Shown piece after piece: positions 1-8,808 of a DNA stretch of 64,000 nucleotides. A model generated the notes under the pieces. That model was not told where the DNA came from and did not search any database. It saw only the letters and a program-made list of their open reading frames with translations. The translations under genes and the position numbers were made by a program. Within the stretch, counting starts at the first letter, position 1. The number at the start of each line of letters is the position of its first letter. This DNA is from Chthoniobacteraceae bacterium (lineage in GTDB: Bacteria; Verrucomicrobiota; Verrucomicrobiia; Chthoniobacterales; Chthoniobacteraceae). The stretch is taken from assembly GCA_028293625.1 (NCBI GenBank), contig JAQGOL010000034.1, forward strand, positions 1 to 64,000, written 5' to 3'.

Positions 1-243
1 CGCTCTCCAAGACGCCTTGGTGCAACCGCGCTCCTGGATTGTTTGAGCATCCATTCTTTGTCCGATTCACTGAGCACGACAGCAGGAGCAACACGCATTT
101 CAACTCCTCTACTCAGTCCGAGACTTATAGGAAAGCTTTATGTCTCGCTAATTACGGCGGACTACACTAGCACCGCCACGAAATTGCAGGAGCAAGGCGA
201 TCCATCTCTTGCACCTTGCTCCTGCACTCTAACTTGGCGTGTA

Positions 244-1008
244 TTACATGAACAAGGCACGAGTCAGGCGAACCAGATACTCCGCATCAAGATTGGTGGC
301 GCTATCTCCGGCTCGTTCCTGGATGGCGGCTATGGCCAAATCGCGCCGCTTTGGTAAACGCGCTGCCTCGGCTGATGCCAGCGCCGAGGGCAACTCTTCG
401 GTGGTAAGGTCGGTGCAGTAGCTCGGCGAACCGGGTTGCTGTCGCCACGAATCGGCCAGTAAACCGGCGTCGAAACCGTCGAAACCGGTGACCTCAACGA
501 GGGCCATGGCCACTTGGCGATCCGTTTCCCGGTCTGCCGCAACGGGCAAAGCAATGCGATTCGGAGTTCCTTTTGTCGTGCCGTTTCTGGCGAAAGAATC
601 AGCAACAATGGAATTCCACGCTTTGGCGATGGGACGGCCCAACTGCTCGGCCACCCACACGCTCTCGACCTGCCCCGCTTCGATGGGTTCAATCGTGGTG
701 TCACGAAATGGATAGTAGTTCCCCGTGTCAATGATCACAGTCTCGGCGGGTAGGGTCGCGACCAGGGGCGCGACATCCAGAATGCGACGGAAGGGGATGG
801 AGAGAATGACAACATCAACGTCTTTCACAGCTTCGGCGGCTTCGACGGCACGCGCGCCGAACTCTAACGTGTCGGCCTCGATGGTTTCTGGGCCACGCGA
901 GTTAGCCACTTTCACGTGATGTCCAGCCTGTGCCAGTTTGCGCGCCAAAGTCTTGCCAATGGAACCCACACCTAAAATGCCGATGCTTAGGTCTTTTGTA
1001 TTTTTCAT
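244..1008 (-). CDS. NAD(P)-binding reductase, F420-dependent NADP oxidoreductase-like
   Basis: This 254-residue protein begins with a Rossmann nucleotide-binding motif, GILGVGSIGKTLA (about residues 10-22), followed by the acidic and aliphatic strands expected of the NADP oxidoreductase, coenzyme F420-dependent family (PF03807). No F420 gene is visible nearby, so NADP(H) is the likelier cofactor. The second half (from about residue 130) contains an AWNSIVADSF stretch that probably forms the substrate pocket. It is cytoplasmic, with no signal peptide. It is the third gene of an apparent three-gene unit, 32 bp after the nitroreductase and behind the MarR-type regulator. The context suggests reductive detoxification of a quinone, nitro compound or other electrophile. 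The substrate is unknown. Confidence 0.85.
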   Translation of the reverse strand: MKNTKDLSIGILGVGSIGKTLARKLAQAGHHVKVANSRGPETIEADTLEFGARAVEAAEAVKDVDVVILSIPFRRILDVAPLVATLPAETVIIDTGNYYPFRDTTIEPIEAGQVESVWVAEQLGRPIAKAWNSIVADSFARNGTTKGTPNRIALPVAADRETDRQVAMALVEVTGFDGFDAGLLADSWRQQPGSPSYCTDLTTEELPSALASAEAARLPKRRDLAIAAIQERAGDSATNLDAEYLVRLTRALFM

Positions 1009-1040
1009 GATAAGTTTCCCTTTTCTGATGTGAATGCTTT

Positions 1041-1736
1041 TTACTCGTGAAAAGTCACGCTCTGGGAGACGGGAACACGGCCCATCTTGACGCTATTCAC
1101 TGGGGCGCTGAAATCGGGATGGCCGAAGGCGATGGCGAACATCAACTTGAAATCGTCGGAAATCCCCAAGTATTCGCGGATGGTCTGCGCAAAAAAGCCG
1201 ATGGCAGTCTGCGGAATGCCGCCTAAGCCTCGTGCTGTCAATGACAGCAAAAACGTCTGACCGTACATACCGATGTCGCCGCCGACCCGCACATTATCGC
1301 CGAAGGAAGGCATGAAGAGCAGAGCGACATGAGGCGCACCGTAGAAGGTGTAATTTTTTGCAGCAGCTTTATGTCGCGCGATTTTGTCGCCACGCGCCAC
1401 ACCCATCGCCTCATAAAAAGTTTTGCCGTGTTCGATTCGGCGTTCACCATAGGCGCCGTAAAAGCACTCCATATCGAAGCTGAAATCCGGCGTGAAATTC
1501 TCCGCTTCGTTTTGCTCGGTTAGTATGCGCCCTAACTCTTGGATCTTGGCGCCTGAGACGATGTGGGTCTTCCAGGGCTGCGTGTTGCAGTTCGAGGGAG
1601 AACGCTGCGCATCTTCCAGAACCTGCAGAATCTGAGCGTCAGGAACGGGAGTAGGCAAAAAGGAGCGGAAGGAGCGGCGCTCGCGGACGGTCTCTTCAAA
1701 AGACAAAGTGTGTGACGGGTCGTATCGCAATTCCAT
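1041..1736 (-). CDS. Nitroreductase family protein (FMN-dependent)
   Basis: The 231-residue product has the nitroreductase fold signature: an N-terminal RERRSFRSF motif (FMN phosphate binding, residues 18-26), SPSNCNTQPW (residues 47-56) and a GGIPQTAIG loop in the C-terminal half. Family members use NAD(P)H and FMN to reduce nitroaromatics, quinones or flavins. Length is normal. It sits 61 bp downstream of the MarR-type regulator and 32 bp upstream of the NADP reductase on the same strand. It is therefore probably co-transcribed with both and released from repression when the regulator senses its ligand. Substrate specificity cannot be read from the sequence. Confidence 0.9.
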   Translation of the reverse strand: MELRYDPSHTLSFEETVRERRSFRSFLPTPVPDAQILQVLEDAQRSPSNCNTQPWKTHIVSGAKIQELGRILTEQNEAENFTPDFSFDMECFYGAYGERRIEHGKTFYEAMGVARGDKIARHKAAAKNYTFYGAPHVALLFMPSFGDNVRVGGDIGMYGQTFLLSLTARGLGGIPQTAIGFFAQTIREYLGISDDFKLMFAIAFGHPDFSAPVNSVKMGRVPVSQSVTFHE

Positions 1737-1797
1737 GAGCGTGTTTAGTGATTGTGTTGCCGCGCCGGTTGGGTGAGCGCCCTGCCTTACTTTGTTG

Positions 1798-2250
1798 TTA
1801 TTCAGTGGCCTGACGAGGTATGCCTAACCCGTTCAAGGTGTTGCGCAGTTCAACGAGGTCTTCATCAGTGAGACAGCAAGCTGTCTCGATCTTCTCAGGG
1901 ATGGCGACTGCCGTTTCGCGGAGTGCTTCGCCTGCTTGCGTGAGGTCGATCAGAACGCGGCGTTCGTCTTTCTCGTCACGGGTGCGCGTTACCAGCCCCG
2001 CACTTTGAAGGCGCTTCAAGAGAGGCGTCAAAGTGCCAGTGTCCATACCGAGTTCCAGCCCTAACTCGCCGACAGTGCGCGGCTTGCTCTCATAGAGAGC
2101 CAGCATGACCAGAAACTGCGGATAGGTCAGCCCCAAGGGTTCAAGCAAGGGCCGATGGAGCCGAATGACGCGGTTCGACGCGCTGTAGAGGGCAAACGAA
2201 AGCTGCCGCCCCACTTGTCTGCGTCCGTTGATGTTTGAGCTGTTCTGCAC
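1798..2250 (-). CDS. MarR/OhrR-type transcriptional regulator
   Basis: Winged-helix regulator of the MarR family, closest in appearance to OhrR: RQLSFALYSASN, GLTYPQFLVMLALYE, DTGTLTPLLKRL (recognition helix region) and the DEKDERRVLIDLT wing are all present. In OhrR the position before FALY is the peroxide-sensing cysteine (LCF); here it is serine (LSF), while two cysteines (ETACC) lie in the C-terminal helix. The frame is open back to an ATG at 2286, but that codon lies on the -35 element of a strong promoter. The real start is more likely GTG 2250 (almost leaderless) or GTG 2214. It is the first gene of an operon with nitroreductase and NADP reductase, and probably represses itself through the palindrome at 2254-2268. 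Confidence 0.85.
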   Translation of the reverse strand: MQNSSNINGRRQVGRQLSFALYSASNRVIRLHRPLLEPLGLTYPQFLVMLALYESKPRTVGELGLELGMDTGTLTPLLKRLQSAGLVTRTRDEKDERRVLIDLTQAGEALRETAVAIPEKIETACCLTDEDLVELRNTLNGLGIPRQATE

Positions 2251-2253
2251 GCA

Positions 2254-2268
2254 CACTATTAGATAGTG
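2254..2268. promoter_or_regulatory. Palindromic operator over the -10 box
   Basis: CACTAT-TAG-ATAGTG is a perfect 6-bp inverted repeat with a 3-bp centre that overlaps the -10 hexamer of the promoter above. MarR/OhrR proteins bind palindromes of this kind overlapping their own promoters, so this is the likely autoregulatory site. Binding itself is inferred. Confidence 0.65.
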
Positions 2269-2286
2269 CATGATATAATAAGTCAA
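2258..2286 (-). promoter_or_regulatory. Sigma70-type promoter of the marR-nitroreductase operon
   Basis: Read on the minus strand, TTGACT (2286-2281) is followed by exactly 17 bases and TCTAAT (2263-2258). Five of six positions match consensus in each box and the spacing is ideal. Transcription would begin near 2250-2252, which rules out the upstream ATG at 2286 as the regulator's start. Confidence 0.75.
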
Positions 2287-2337
2287 TATCGATTGCTCGG
2301 TTTCTTTGGGACGTGGCGCCCGGACGGGTTCGAGTCT

Positions 2338-2888
2338 TACGGTGCGTTAACGGATGTTTCCACGGGATAGCCGAGGCCCATGTCATCGATGATGAGCAGG
2401 TCGGGCTTGAGGTATTTGGCGAGCATGCGCGCCTCGCCCGCCTGACTTTCCTGGCAAAGAAGGTCGCGCACCAAGTCGAAGATCGAGCGTTAAAGCACGC
2501 CGAAGCACGTCTTGACCGCCTCGCCGCCGATGGCTTGGGCCAGGTGGCTTTTGCCCACTCCGGGCGGGCCAACAAAGAGCACGTCGCGTCGCTCGCGGAT
2601 AAAGCCGCAGGCGGCCAACTGGTAGATCTGAGCGCGGTTGATCGAGGCGTTGAAGCCAAAGTCAAAGCGCTCCAGGGTGCGGGTGTCCCAAAAGTCGGCC
2701 GACTTGTTGCGCCGGGCGATCATGCGCTGGTTGCGCAGGTTGATTTCGTCCAGGAAGAGCAGTTCGAGGAACTAGGCGTAGGGCAGCCAGTTGGCTTCAG
2801 CTTCCTGGAGGCGCACTTCCAGACTGCTAAGCAGCCCGGACATGCGAAGGGCCTGGGCATGGGTTTTGAGAGTGTGATGGTGCTGCAT
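2338..2888 (-). pseudogene. istB: IS21-family istB remnant (two nonsense codons, 3' truncated)
   Basis: The minus-strand frame from ATG 2888 reads as a typical IS21 helper ATPase: HHHTLKTHAQALRMSGLL, FDFGFNASINRAQIYQLA, the Walker A stretch VGPPGVGKSHLAQAIG and the Walker B stretch LLIIDDMGLG. Two in-frame stops interrupt it. One is a TAG where the family has Gln (after NWLPYA), the other a TAA where the family has Tyr (after KTCFGVL). After GLGYPVETSVNAP the frame ends at a TAA at 2338, so the last third of the ~250-residue protein is missing. No istA and no terminal repeats were recognised next to it. The copy is dead and old enough to have collected point mutations. Confidence 0.85.
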
Positions 2889-3560
2889 GGGCGGTGGGGT
2901 TGTCGTTCAGGCATCTCCACATGCCGCACCTTCAAACTTGATGACGGCGCCGTCGTGAAGACCAGGGAAGTAAAGGAAAACGCCGGCTGGGCACAAAAAT
3001 CCATTTCCTGAACTGTCTGGAATTCAACCCTTTAAGGTTTTCTCGAATTCAGCGCACGTTTGCCAAGCGTTTTCCCGGGTTTCAACGGTTTTCACACGGC
3101 ATTTTGCGGAGTATTCGAAACGGCAAAATGGCCAGGAAAAACATTCTGCGTAGGGGAATTTCAAATGCACTGCAAAACAATCCCGGATTCCATGCACGCG
3201 ATTGTCTCGAATACACTGCACTCGGACACAGAGTCGGCGTGCAGCGATTGAATCGGTGGACCCTCTAACCCTCACAATCCTACTCTGACGAAACGAAATC
3301 AAATTGGAGGAATCTGGGAGTGGAGCCTGTCCAGCGGAGATTCACCATGCGGCCATGCGGATTGGCCGTTTGCCCATCCTTTAAACAAGGGCCTTAACGC
3401 GCCTGCGGCTTCATCGAATCCATGGGCGCGGCCAGAGCCAGATTATCCGAGAGCGTTGTTGCGGCACGTCTGGTCAGCGATTGATTTGCTTAGAAGTCAC
3501 GCCTCCGCCAATAGCGCGCCTATCGGCCCCCTCCTGAAAGTGAACGCTCAATCGGGGCGG
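2889..3560. other. Non-coding stretch upstream of the istB remnant
   Basis: No convincing gene was found. Next to istB, the minus frame 3018-2905 encodes a short unbroken string ending in GAVIKFEGAACGDA, which could be the 3' end of a lost gene. It was not recognised as IstA. The rest (3020-3560) has only frames without family resemblance. Confidence 0.4.
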
Positions 3561-6500
3561 TCAGATCTGGCGCACGGTGACGTCGCCGGTTACGAGGGAA
3601 AGCTCCACCGGCGCTGCGTTATTGGGAGTAAAGCGCACGGTCAGGCCCGCGCTTTCAAACAGCCCGATGGCCGGGGCCACAAACCCGAAGTGATCCCCGG
3701 GCGCAGTCGTGCCGGCCACCGTGCCCGCAATCCGGACGGAGGCGATGCGCGCGGCGGCCACGATGTTGATGAAAGAATCGTCCGCGTTGCCAAAGCCATT
3801 GTTGGCCGTGTCCGCGACGCCTGCCACAAGACTGCTCGCGATCCAGTCGCCGCCCACACTCACTGCCCCGATCTGTGCATTGCCGTCGAGCGCACTGGGT
3901 GCGGAGTTGAACACGTTGACGCCGGGATCATACCCGGCCAGCACAAGGACCCGCTCAACGCGCCCTCCAACGCTGAGCTTGCCAATGGCCACGTCATTCC
4001 CAGCCTCCGGCCCGCTCTGACCCAGCGCCGAGATCAGCACCACCGAAATGCCGTTGGGCCCCGCGTTTCCAATTAAACTTCCGCGCACGCTCAGCACCCC
4101 GATGTCCGCCCCGGCCCGGATTGTGCCGTTGCGCAGGATGAACCCCGGGGCGCTGCTATCGATTCCCGAAATGACCGAGCCGCCAATGCTCACGCTCCCA
4201 ATCCGCCCGAGGCTGAGAAGTTCGCCGGTGGAATCCACAAACCCGTTCCCAAGCAAACTGCCGCCGATCAAATCGTGACCGAGACTGACGCTGCCAAATT
4301 CAAAGGCAAAAAGCCGCCCGGTGACCGTGGCTGTTCCGCCAATGACGGAGCCGGCAATCTTGACGGCGCCGACTTTGCTGCCGGCTTGCACGTAGCCCGA
4401 AAACGAATCGCTGCCCCCGAGCACATCCTGCCCGATGGAAACGCGGGCGATGGATCCAGCGGAGAAAAGCGCGCCGGTGGTGCTGTTGGAGCCGCCCACC
4501 AACGAGCCGCCGATGGTGATGCCCGCGATGGTGCCGCGCCCATTGATAAATCCCGAGACGTTCCCACTGCTTCCATGCACGTCGTGATTGACCTTTACCG
4601 TGCCCAGGTTTCCTAAGGCCTCGATCCCGCCACAATCCAGGTTCGAGCCGCCGATGATCGAACCGCCCACGTTCACGTTGCCTATCGAGGAAAGACTCCG
4701 CACGATGCCCGAATACAGCGCAGAGCCGCCCACCAGATCGTGCCCAATGCTGATTGGACCGATGCGGCCTGCGGCAAACACCTGCCCATAGCGAGAGACA
4801 TTGTTCATATCCTTTGTGGCCTGGTCGCCCGCGCTGCCGATCAACGAGCCGCCCACCTTCAACCCCAGAAGCTGCGTGCCGGCATCGATTTTACCCGATC
4901 CGGTTGCGGCACCCGCCCGAATGGAGTGCCCGATCGTCACGACGCCGATGTCGCCGCTGTAACTGGTAAGATTTCCGCTGAAGAACCCCGCGCCGCCCAG
5001 GATCGAGCCGCCAATGGTAATGGCTCCCAGATTAACTCCGGCTATGTTACCCGACTGATCCAGTGTCCCGCCCAAAAGGTTGTGCGCGATTTTCACCGGC
5101 CCAATGTCGCCAATGGTCACCAGGCGTCCACTCAACATGCCCGCGCCGCCGATCAATGAGCCGCCCACAGTGACCGCGACGATTTTCACACCACTGTAAA
5201 TCTGGCCCGAAACCAGACCCGCGCCGCCTTGCAAATGCGCCCCGATCTTCACCGGTCCCACTGTGGAAACGGCCACCACCACCCCACTTGAAGCACCATT
5301 CTCACCGATGAGCGATCCGCCAATGGAAACATTCCCAAGGGCCTCTCTCGCCTGGAAAGACACATCGACCACATCAGCTTTAACCGAAAGCGAACCCACG
5401 TCGCCCTGGATGGTGCTCTCAAGACTGGGCACGAACATCATCGACGCGGCCGGTTGCGTATCCACACTGAGCCGGCCTAGGGTACGTACATTGAGCGCCC
5501 GGAGCCCCGTGTCGCCCAGCGTGCTCGTGCCGGCATCGATTCGGCCCAAATCGCCCTGAACAATCACCGACCCGAGGTTGAATCCCGTGGAATTGAGGTA
5601 CCCGACATTGACCAGCCCGTCCGAAAGCCGCCCGTGTGCTTTGACGCTGAGCGTGACACTGAGTCCGCTGGTGGCCAGGTTGCTCAAATCGAGCACCTGC
5701 AACTGGCGCGGCTCGGCTTCGCCCCCGGTGACGCTCCCCCGGTCGAACTGAAAAACGCGGTCCACATTGGCGACGGTGAGCAGCGGGCGGGAAAGTTTCA
5801 CGGTCACAAAATCACCATCGACATCGGTGTAAGTGAGCGTACTCCCGTTGAGGAGTTTGGCCGCCGGCACCACCCCCGGCAGCGTGGAACCGATGAGAGA
5901 GTCCGCCTCGTGCAGGGTCATATTGAGCATCCGTCCCAATACAAATCCGTCGTTGCCCGGCCCCGCGTTGAGCGCGATGGAGCGCCCCCCGACTTTGAGC
6001 GAGTCGATCTCACCGGCCACAAACCCAAAGTGATTCACCGAATTCGAGAACGAATCAGGCGTTCCAAAAACCTGCCCCGCCACGGTAATGCTCGCGATTT
6101 TTGAAAGCGTGCCGCCCGTAATCAAACGGTCGTGGAGATCGCCAAAATTCACATTGTCGGCATTGGCTCCCGTGCCGCCCGGCGCGTCGTCGGCCCCAAG
6201 ATTCTCAACGCCGGCCACCAGGCTGCTTGAAGCCCAATCGCCACCCACACTCACCGGTCCGATCTGCGCATCGCCATTGAGCGCCGCCAGCGTGGGCACG
6301 AAACCGGCCAGTATTTTCGCGAATTCCACCCGGTCGCCGATGGTGATCTTCCCAATGGCCAGGTTGGAGCCGGTCTGAGCGAGCGCGCTGACGATGACCA
6401 TCGAGTTGCCGGTGGGGCTCACGTTGCCGATGAGCCCGCCTTTGACGCTGAGAAAACCAAGAGAACCCCCGGCGCGGATGCTCGCGTTGTTGAGAAGCTC

Positions 6501-8150
6501 GCCGACGGAACTGCTGTCGATCCCGGCAATGATCGAACCGCCGATGGTCACGCCGGCGATGTGCTGGCTGCTGCGAATCAGCCCGCTGGAATCCAGCGTG
6601 GCCGTCGTCCCCGCGATGCTGCCGCCCGCCAGATCGTGCCCGATGTTCACCAGCCCAAGCTCGGAGACCAAAACGCTCCCGCTGTCCGACCCGGTGCCGC
6701 CAATTAACGAACCGCCGATTTGCAGATTGCTCAGTTTACCCTCCACGGTTAGTGAGCCCGAGCCCGAAGCCGTGCCGCCTAGAATATCATGGCCGACCCG
6801 AATCCCGCCCGTGACGTCTCCGCTCAGTATCGAGCCCCCAAAATCGCCCGACCCACCAATAACCGAGCCGCCGATGCTGATCGCGCCCAGCGTTTGGCCC
6901 ACGGAAATTCCGCCTGAAACCGTCCCCCGTCCGCCTACCATGTCGTGCCCGATGGTGATCGGCCCGCTTGTCCCCTCAGTCAGAAGCCGTCCGCTGACAA
7001 ACCCCACTTCGCCCACAAGCGAACCGCTGATGCGCACGCTGACCAGATTGCCCCCCGCGTGGATCGTGCCGGAATAATCGCCGGCGTCGCCCTGCACATC
7101 GTGCCCGATTTTTACCGGCCCGATCTTTGAAATCGCAAAAACCTGGCCGGAGTGGGAGATGCCGTTGCCATCCGAAAAAGTATTTTCATCCCCCGCGCCC
7201 CCGATCAGGGAACCGCCCACGGTGAGTGAGACAATTGCCCCGAGACTGTCGAGTTTGCCGGAGACATTGCCGGAGCCGCCCTTGATGTTGTGTTTGACGC
7301 TGACCGGCCCCAAATCGCTTGTGGTAAAGACCGAGCCGCTGAAATCCCCTTCACCACCGAGCATCGAACCGCCGATCGTGAGGCTCTTGATTGTCCCTGC
7401 CCCGATTAAGCCCGAGCCCACGCCCAAGCGCCCCACCAGATTATGCGCAATGGTCACGGCTCCCATGTCGCCATCGCTTAGAAGCTCCCCGCTGTTATTG
7501 CCGGCACCACCCACCAGAGAGCCGCCGAGCGTCACCGTCCCCAGCGCGCCTCTGGCCCGGATTTGTCCCGAGCGATCGCCGCTGCCGCCCTCAATATCGT
7601 GCCCGATCTTGAGAGGCCCGATGTCTCCGCTGGAAATGATCGAGCCACTGTTGACGGCCGCCTCGCCTACCAGGGAGCCGCCGATGATGATACTGCCGAT
7701 TTCCCCATTGGCTCCGGCTTCCACGTTCAAAAACGCGCCCTGGATGTCGGTGGCAACCACCAGCGCGCCGATCCTGCCAAAAATATCACTCACCAGATCG
7801 CCTGCCCCGTTCTGCGTGGCCAGCCCGAAGAGTCCCATCGAGCGCACGCTCAAGCGCTCAAGGGAAAACGATCCGGTTACCCCGGCGTCGATTGCTGCCA
7901 AATCCCCGCTGACACTCACCTTCCCGAGTCCGTGCCCGCCGGCGTTGATGCGTCCGATATTAACCAACCCGTCGCCATTGACTCCGCGCTTCACGCTTGC
8001 AGTAAAGTCGGCCCCGGCAAACTGAGGGTCGCTTAAATCGAGCAGGACAAGTTGCTGCCCGACACCCACGGGCACAAAGGCGGCCGTGCCGCTGAGATCA
8101 CCTACGCTGACCGTGAGCGCCACCGAATCGCCGTCCACATCGGTAAAACT
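3561..8150 (-). repeat. Tandem gene-internal duplication, two ~2.3 kb modules
   Basis: The two halves of the giant protein start at about 8150 and 5836 (minus strand) and run parallel domain by domain: TDVDGD opening, a DGLVNIG/DGLVNVG stretch, DLAAIDAG/DLGRIDAG, then nine GGS-type and seven H(D/N)-type turns in the same order, then SxSLVAGV. The DNA has diverged, so this is an old duplication rather than a recent copy. Confidence 0.75.
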
Positions 8151-8198
8151 GAGCACCGTAGCCGGCGCGATACGCGCTTCAAGAATTTCGATTTTCAT
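3561..8198 (-). CDS. Giant beta-helix-like repeat protein with LEARIAPA N-terminus
   Basis: About 1545 residues, very Gly/Ser/Ile-rich. The chosen ATG gives MKIEILEARIAPAT, matching the LEPR-xLL-like N-terminal motif seen on large exported proteins of Planctomycetes and Verrucomicrobia. The frame is open to an ATG at 8246, but that would put 16 unrelated residues ahead of the motif. The body consists of two consecutive modules of about 770 residues, each opening with F/YTDVDGD. Each module holds 16 half-units of ~26 residues in which IGGSLIGG-type and IGHDLxGG-type turns alternate strictly. This is the pattern of a long right-handed beta-helix. Each module then ends in a less regular section (VSVGGDW, SxSLVAGV, HFGFVA). 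It is probably a cell-surface or secreted structural or adhesive protein. No enzymatic residues were recognised, and no classical signal peptide is visible. Confidence 0.85.
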   Translation of the reverse strand: MKIEILEARIAPATVLSFTDVDGDSVALTVSVGDLSGTAAFVPVGVGQQLVLLDLSDPQFAGADFTASVKRGVNGDGLVNIGRINAGGHGLGKVSVSGDLAAIDAGVTGSFSLERLSVRSMGLFGLATQNGAGDLVSDIFGRIGALVVATDIQGAFLNVEAGANGEIGSIIIGGSLVGEAAVNSGSIISSGDIGPLKIGHDIEGGSGDRSGQIRARGALGTVTLGGSLVGGAGNNSGELLSDGDMGAVTIAHNLVGRLGVGSGLIGAGTIKSLTIGGSMLGGEGDFSGSVFTTSDLGPVSVKHNIKGGSGNVSGKLDSLGAIVSLTVGGSLIGGAGDENTFSDGNGISHSGQVFAISKIGPVKIGHDVQGDAGDYSGTIHAGGNLVSVRISGSLVGEVGFVSGRLLTEGTSGPITIGHDMVGGRGTVSGGISVGQTLGAISIGGSVIGGSGDFGGSILSGDVTGGIRVGHDILGGTASGSGSLTVEGKLSNLQIGGSLIGGTGSDSGSVLVSELGLVNIGHDLAGGSIAGTTATLDSSGLIRSSQHIAGVTIGGSIIAGIDSSSVGELLNNASIRAGGSLGFLSVKGGLIGNVSPTGNSMVIVSALAQTGSNLAIGKITIGDRVEFAKILAGFVPTLAALNGDAQIGPVSVGGDWASSSLVAGVENLGADDAPGGTGANADNVNFGDLHDRLITGGTLSKIASITVAGQVFGTPDSFSNSVNHFGFVAGEIDSLKVGGRSIALNAGPGNDGFVLGRMLNMTLHEADSLIGSTLPGVVPAAKLLNGSTLTYTDVDGDFVTVKLSRPLLTVANVDRVFQFDRGSVTGGEAEPRQLQVLDLSNLATSGLSVTLSVKAHGRLSDGLVNVGYLNSTGFNLGSVIVQGDLGRIDAGTSTLGDTGLRALNVRTLGRLSVDTQPAASMMFVPSLESTIQGDVGSLSVKADVVDVSFQAREALGNVSIGGSLIGENGASSGVVVAVSTVGPVKIGAHLQGGAGLVSGQIYSGVKIVAVTVGGSLIGGAGMLSGRLVTIGDIGPVKIAHNLLGGTLDQSGNIAGVNLGAITIGGSILGGAGFFSGNLTSYSGDIGVVTIGHSIRAGAATGSGKIDAGTQLLGLKVGGSLIGSAGDQATKDMNNVSRYGQVFAAGRIGPISIGHDLVGGSALYSGIVRSLSSIGNVNVGGSIIGGSNLDCGGIEALGNLGTVKVNHDVHGSSGNVSGFINGRGTIAGITIGGSLVGGSNSTTGALFSAGSIARVSIGQDVLGGSDSFSGYVQAGSKVGAVKIAGSVIGGTATVTGRLFAFEFGSVSLGHDLIGGSLLGNGFVDSTGELLSLGRIGSVSIGGSVISGIDSSAPGFILRNGTIRAGADIGVLSVRGSLIGNAGPNGISVVLISALGQSGPEAGNDVAIGKLSVGGRVERVLVLAGYDPGVNVFNSAPSALDGNAQIGAVSVGGDWIASSLVAGVADTANNGFGNADDSFINIVAAARIASVRIAGTVAGTTAPGDHFGFVAPAIGLFESAGLTVRFTPNNAAPVELSLVTGDVTVRQI

Positions 8199-8586
8199 AG
8201 TGGGGCGAAGCCCTGGGTTCGCTCCAAATGCTGCCCCTGGCGGCATTGCTTTAGTCCCGGAGCACGGGGAAACGTTTTTGTATAAAAACTACACTCGAAA
8301 ACAAACAATTAACAAATGGCACAGATGTCCAAGATTCATAGTGAAATGACATCCTTTGATCTTCCTGGAAACGACCCGGATGAACTTTATCCATCCTGAC
8401 TGAGTTGGCTGAGTTAGGAGCGCTGCTGATGGGAGAAATACCCGCCCTCTGACGATCTCTTCCTCAGAGCGAGGGAGGTCAGCTCAGGCCAAACTCCACT
8501 TGAGGGCGGCTAATGAATGGCTAAAGGTTTGAGTCACAGATTATGGGAAAAAAACCGACCCTACTCTGACAACGCTGGTGCCTACA

Positions 8587-8632
8587 GTGACTACGAATCA
8601 GAAGGTTCCGTGTTCGAGTCACGGCGGGTGCA
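8587..8632 (+). pseudogene. 3' half of a tRNA-Arg (anticodon ACG), possible att scar
   Basis: The sequence has an anticodon loop CTACGAA (8591-8597, anticodon ACG), a perfect T arm CCGTG-TTCGAGT-CACGG (8608-8624) and a 3' acceptor strand CGGGTGC with discriminator A (8625-8632). The 5' acceptor partner GCACCCG and a D arm are absent upstream, and the two outer anticodon-stem pairs do not form. Only the 3' half is present. This is what tyrosine-recombinase islands leave behind at tRNA genes. No integrase is visible in the window, so the island interpretation is inference. Confidence 0.6.
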
Positions 8633-8682
8633 TTTCTTACAAATCTTGTGAGAAAGCGGCGTACGGGCGACTGCGTCGCCCG

Positions 8683-8698
8683 GTAAGTAAGTAAGTAA
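8683..8698. repeat. (GTAA)4 microsatellite
   Basis: Four perfect tandem copies of GTAA follow directly after the hairpin at 8664-8682. No function is apparent. Confidence 0.7.
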
Positions 8699-8808
8699 CG
8701 CGAAATAATCTGCTTGGCCACTTCTTGGACGTTTTTACGGTTCTGGTAGCGATCTGAATATCAAACGCTTCGACAGAGTTACGTTGATCCGGCGGGCGCA
8801 CGGTGGGA

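Larger units (their letters stand above)
8247..8808. other. Intergenic region with tRNA fragment and a small hairpin
   Basis: No protein gene supported. It contains the 3' tRNA fragment (8587-8632), a perfect 8-bp hairpin CGGGCGAC-TGC-GTCGCCCG (8664-8682) and, directly after it, four GTAA repeats (8683-8698). Minus-strand frames here containing RTRNLLI are antisense readings of the tRNA and not real proteins. Confidence 0.5.

Noticed and set aside
43-357. Plus-strand frame of 104 codons at the left edge
   Set aside because: It overlaps the reductase gene end, has no family resemblance and no ribosome site; bases 1-243 hold no supported feature.
3456-8349. Many long plus-strand frames rich in Pro, Ser and Arg opposite the giant gene
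   Set aside because: They are antisense readings of the Gly/Ile/Ser repeat codons; the minus frame has consistent protein repeats.
8587-8632. Intact tRNA-Arg gene
   Set aside because: The D arm and 5' acceptor strand are missing and the outer anticodon stem does not pair.
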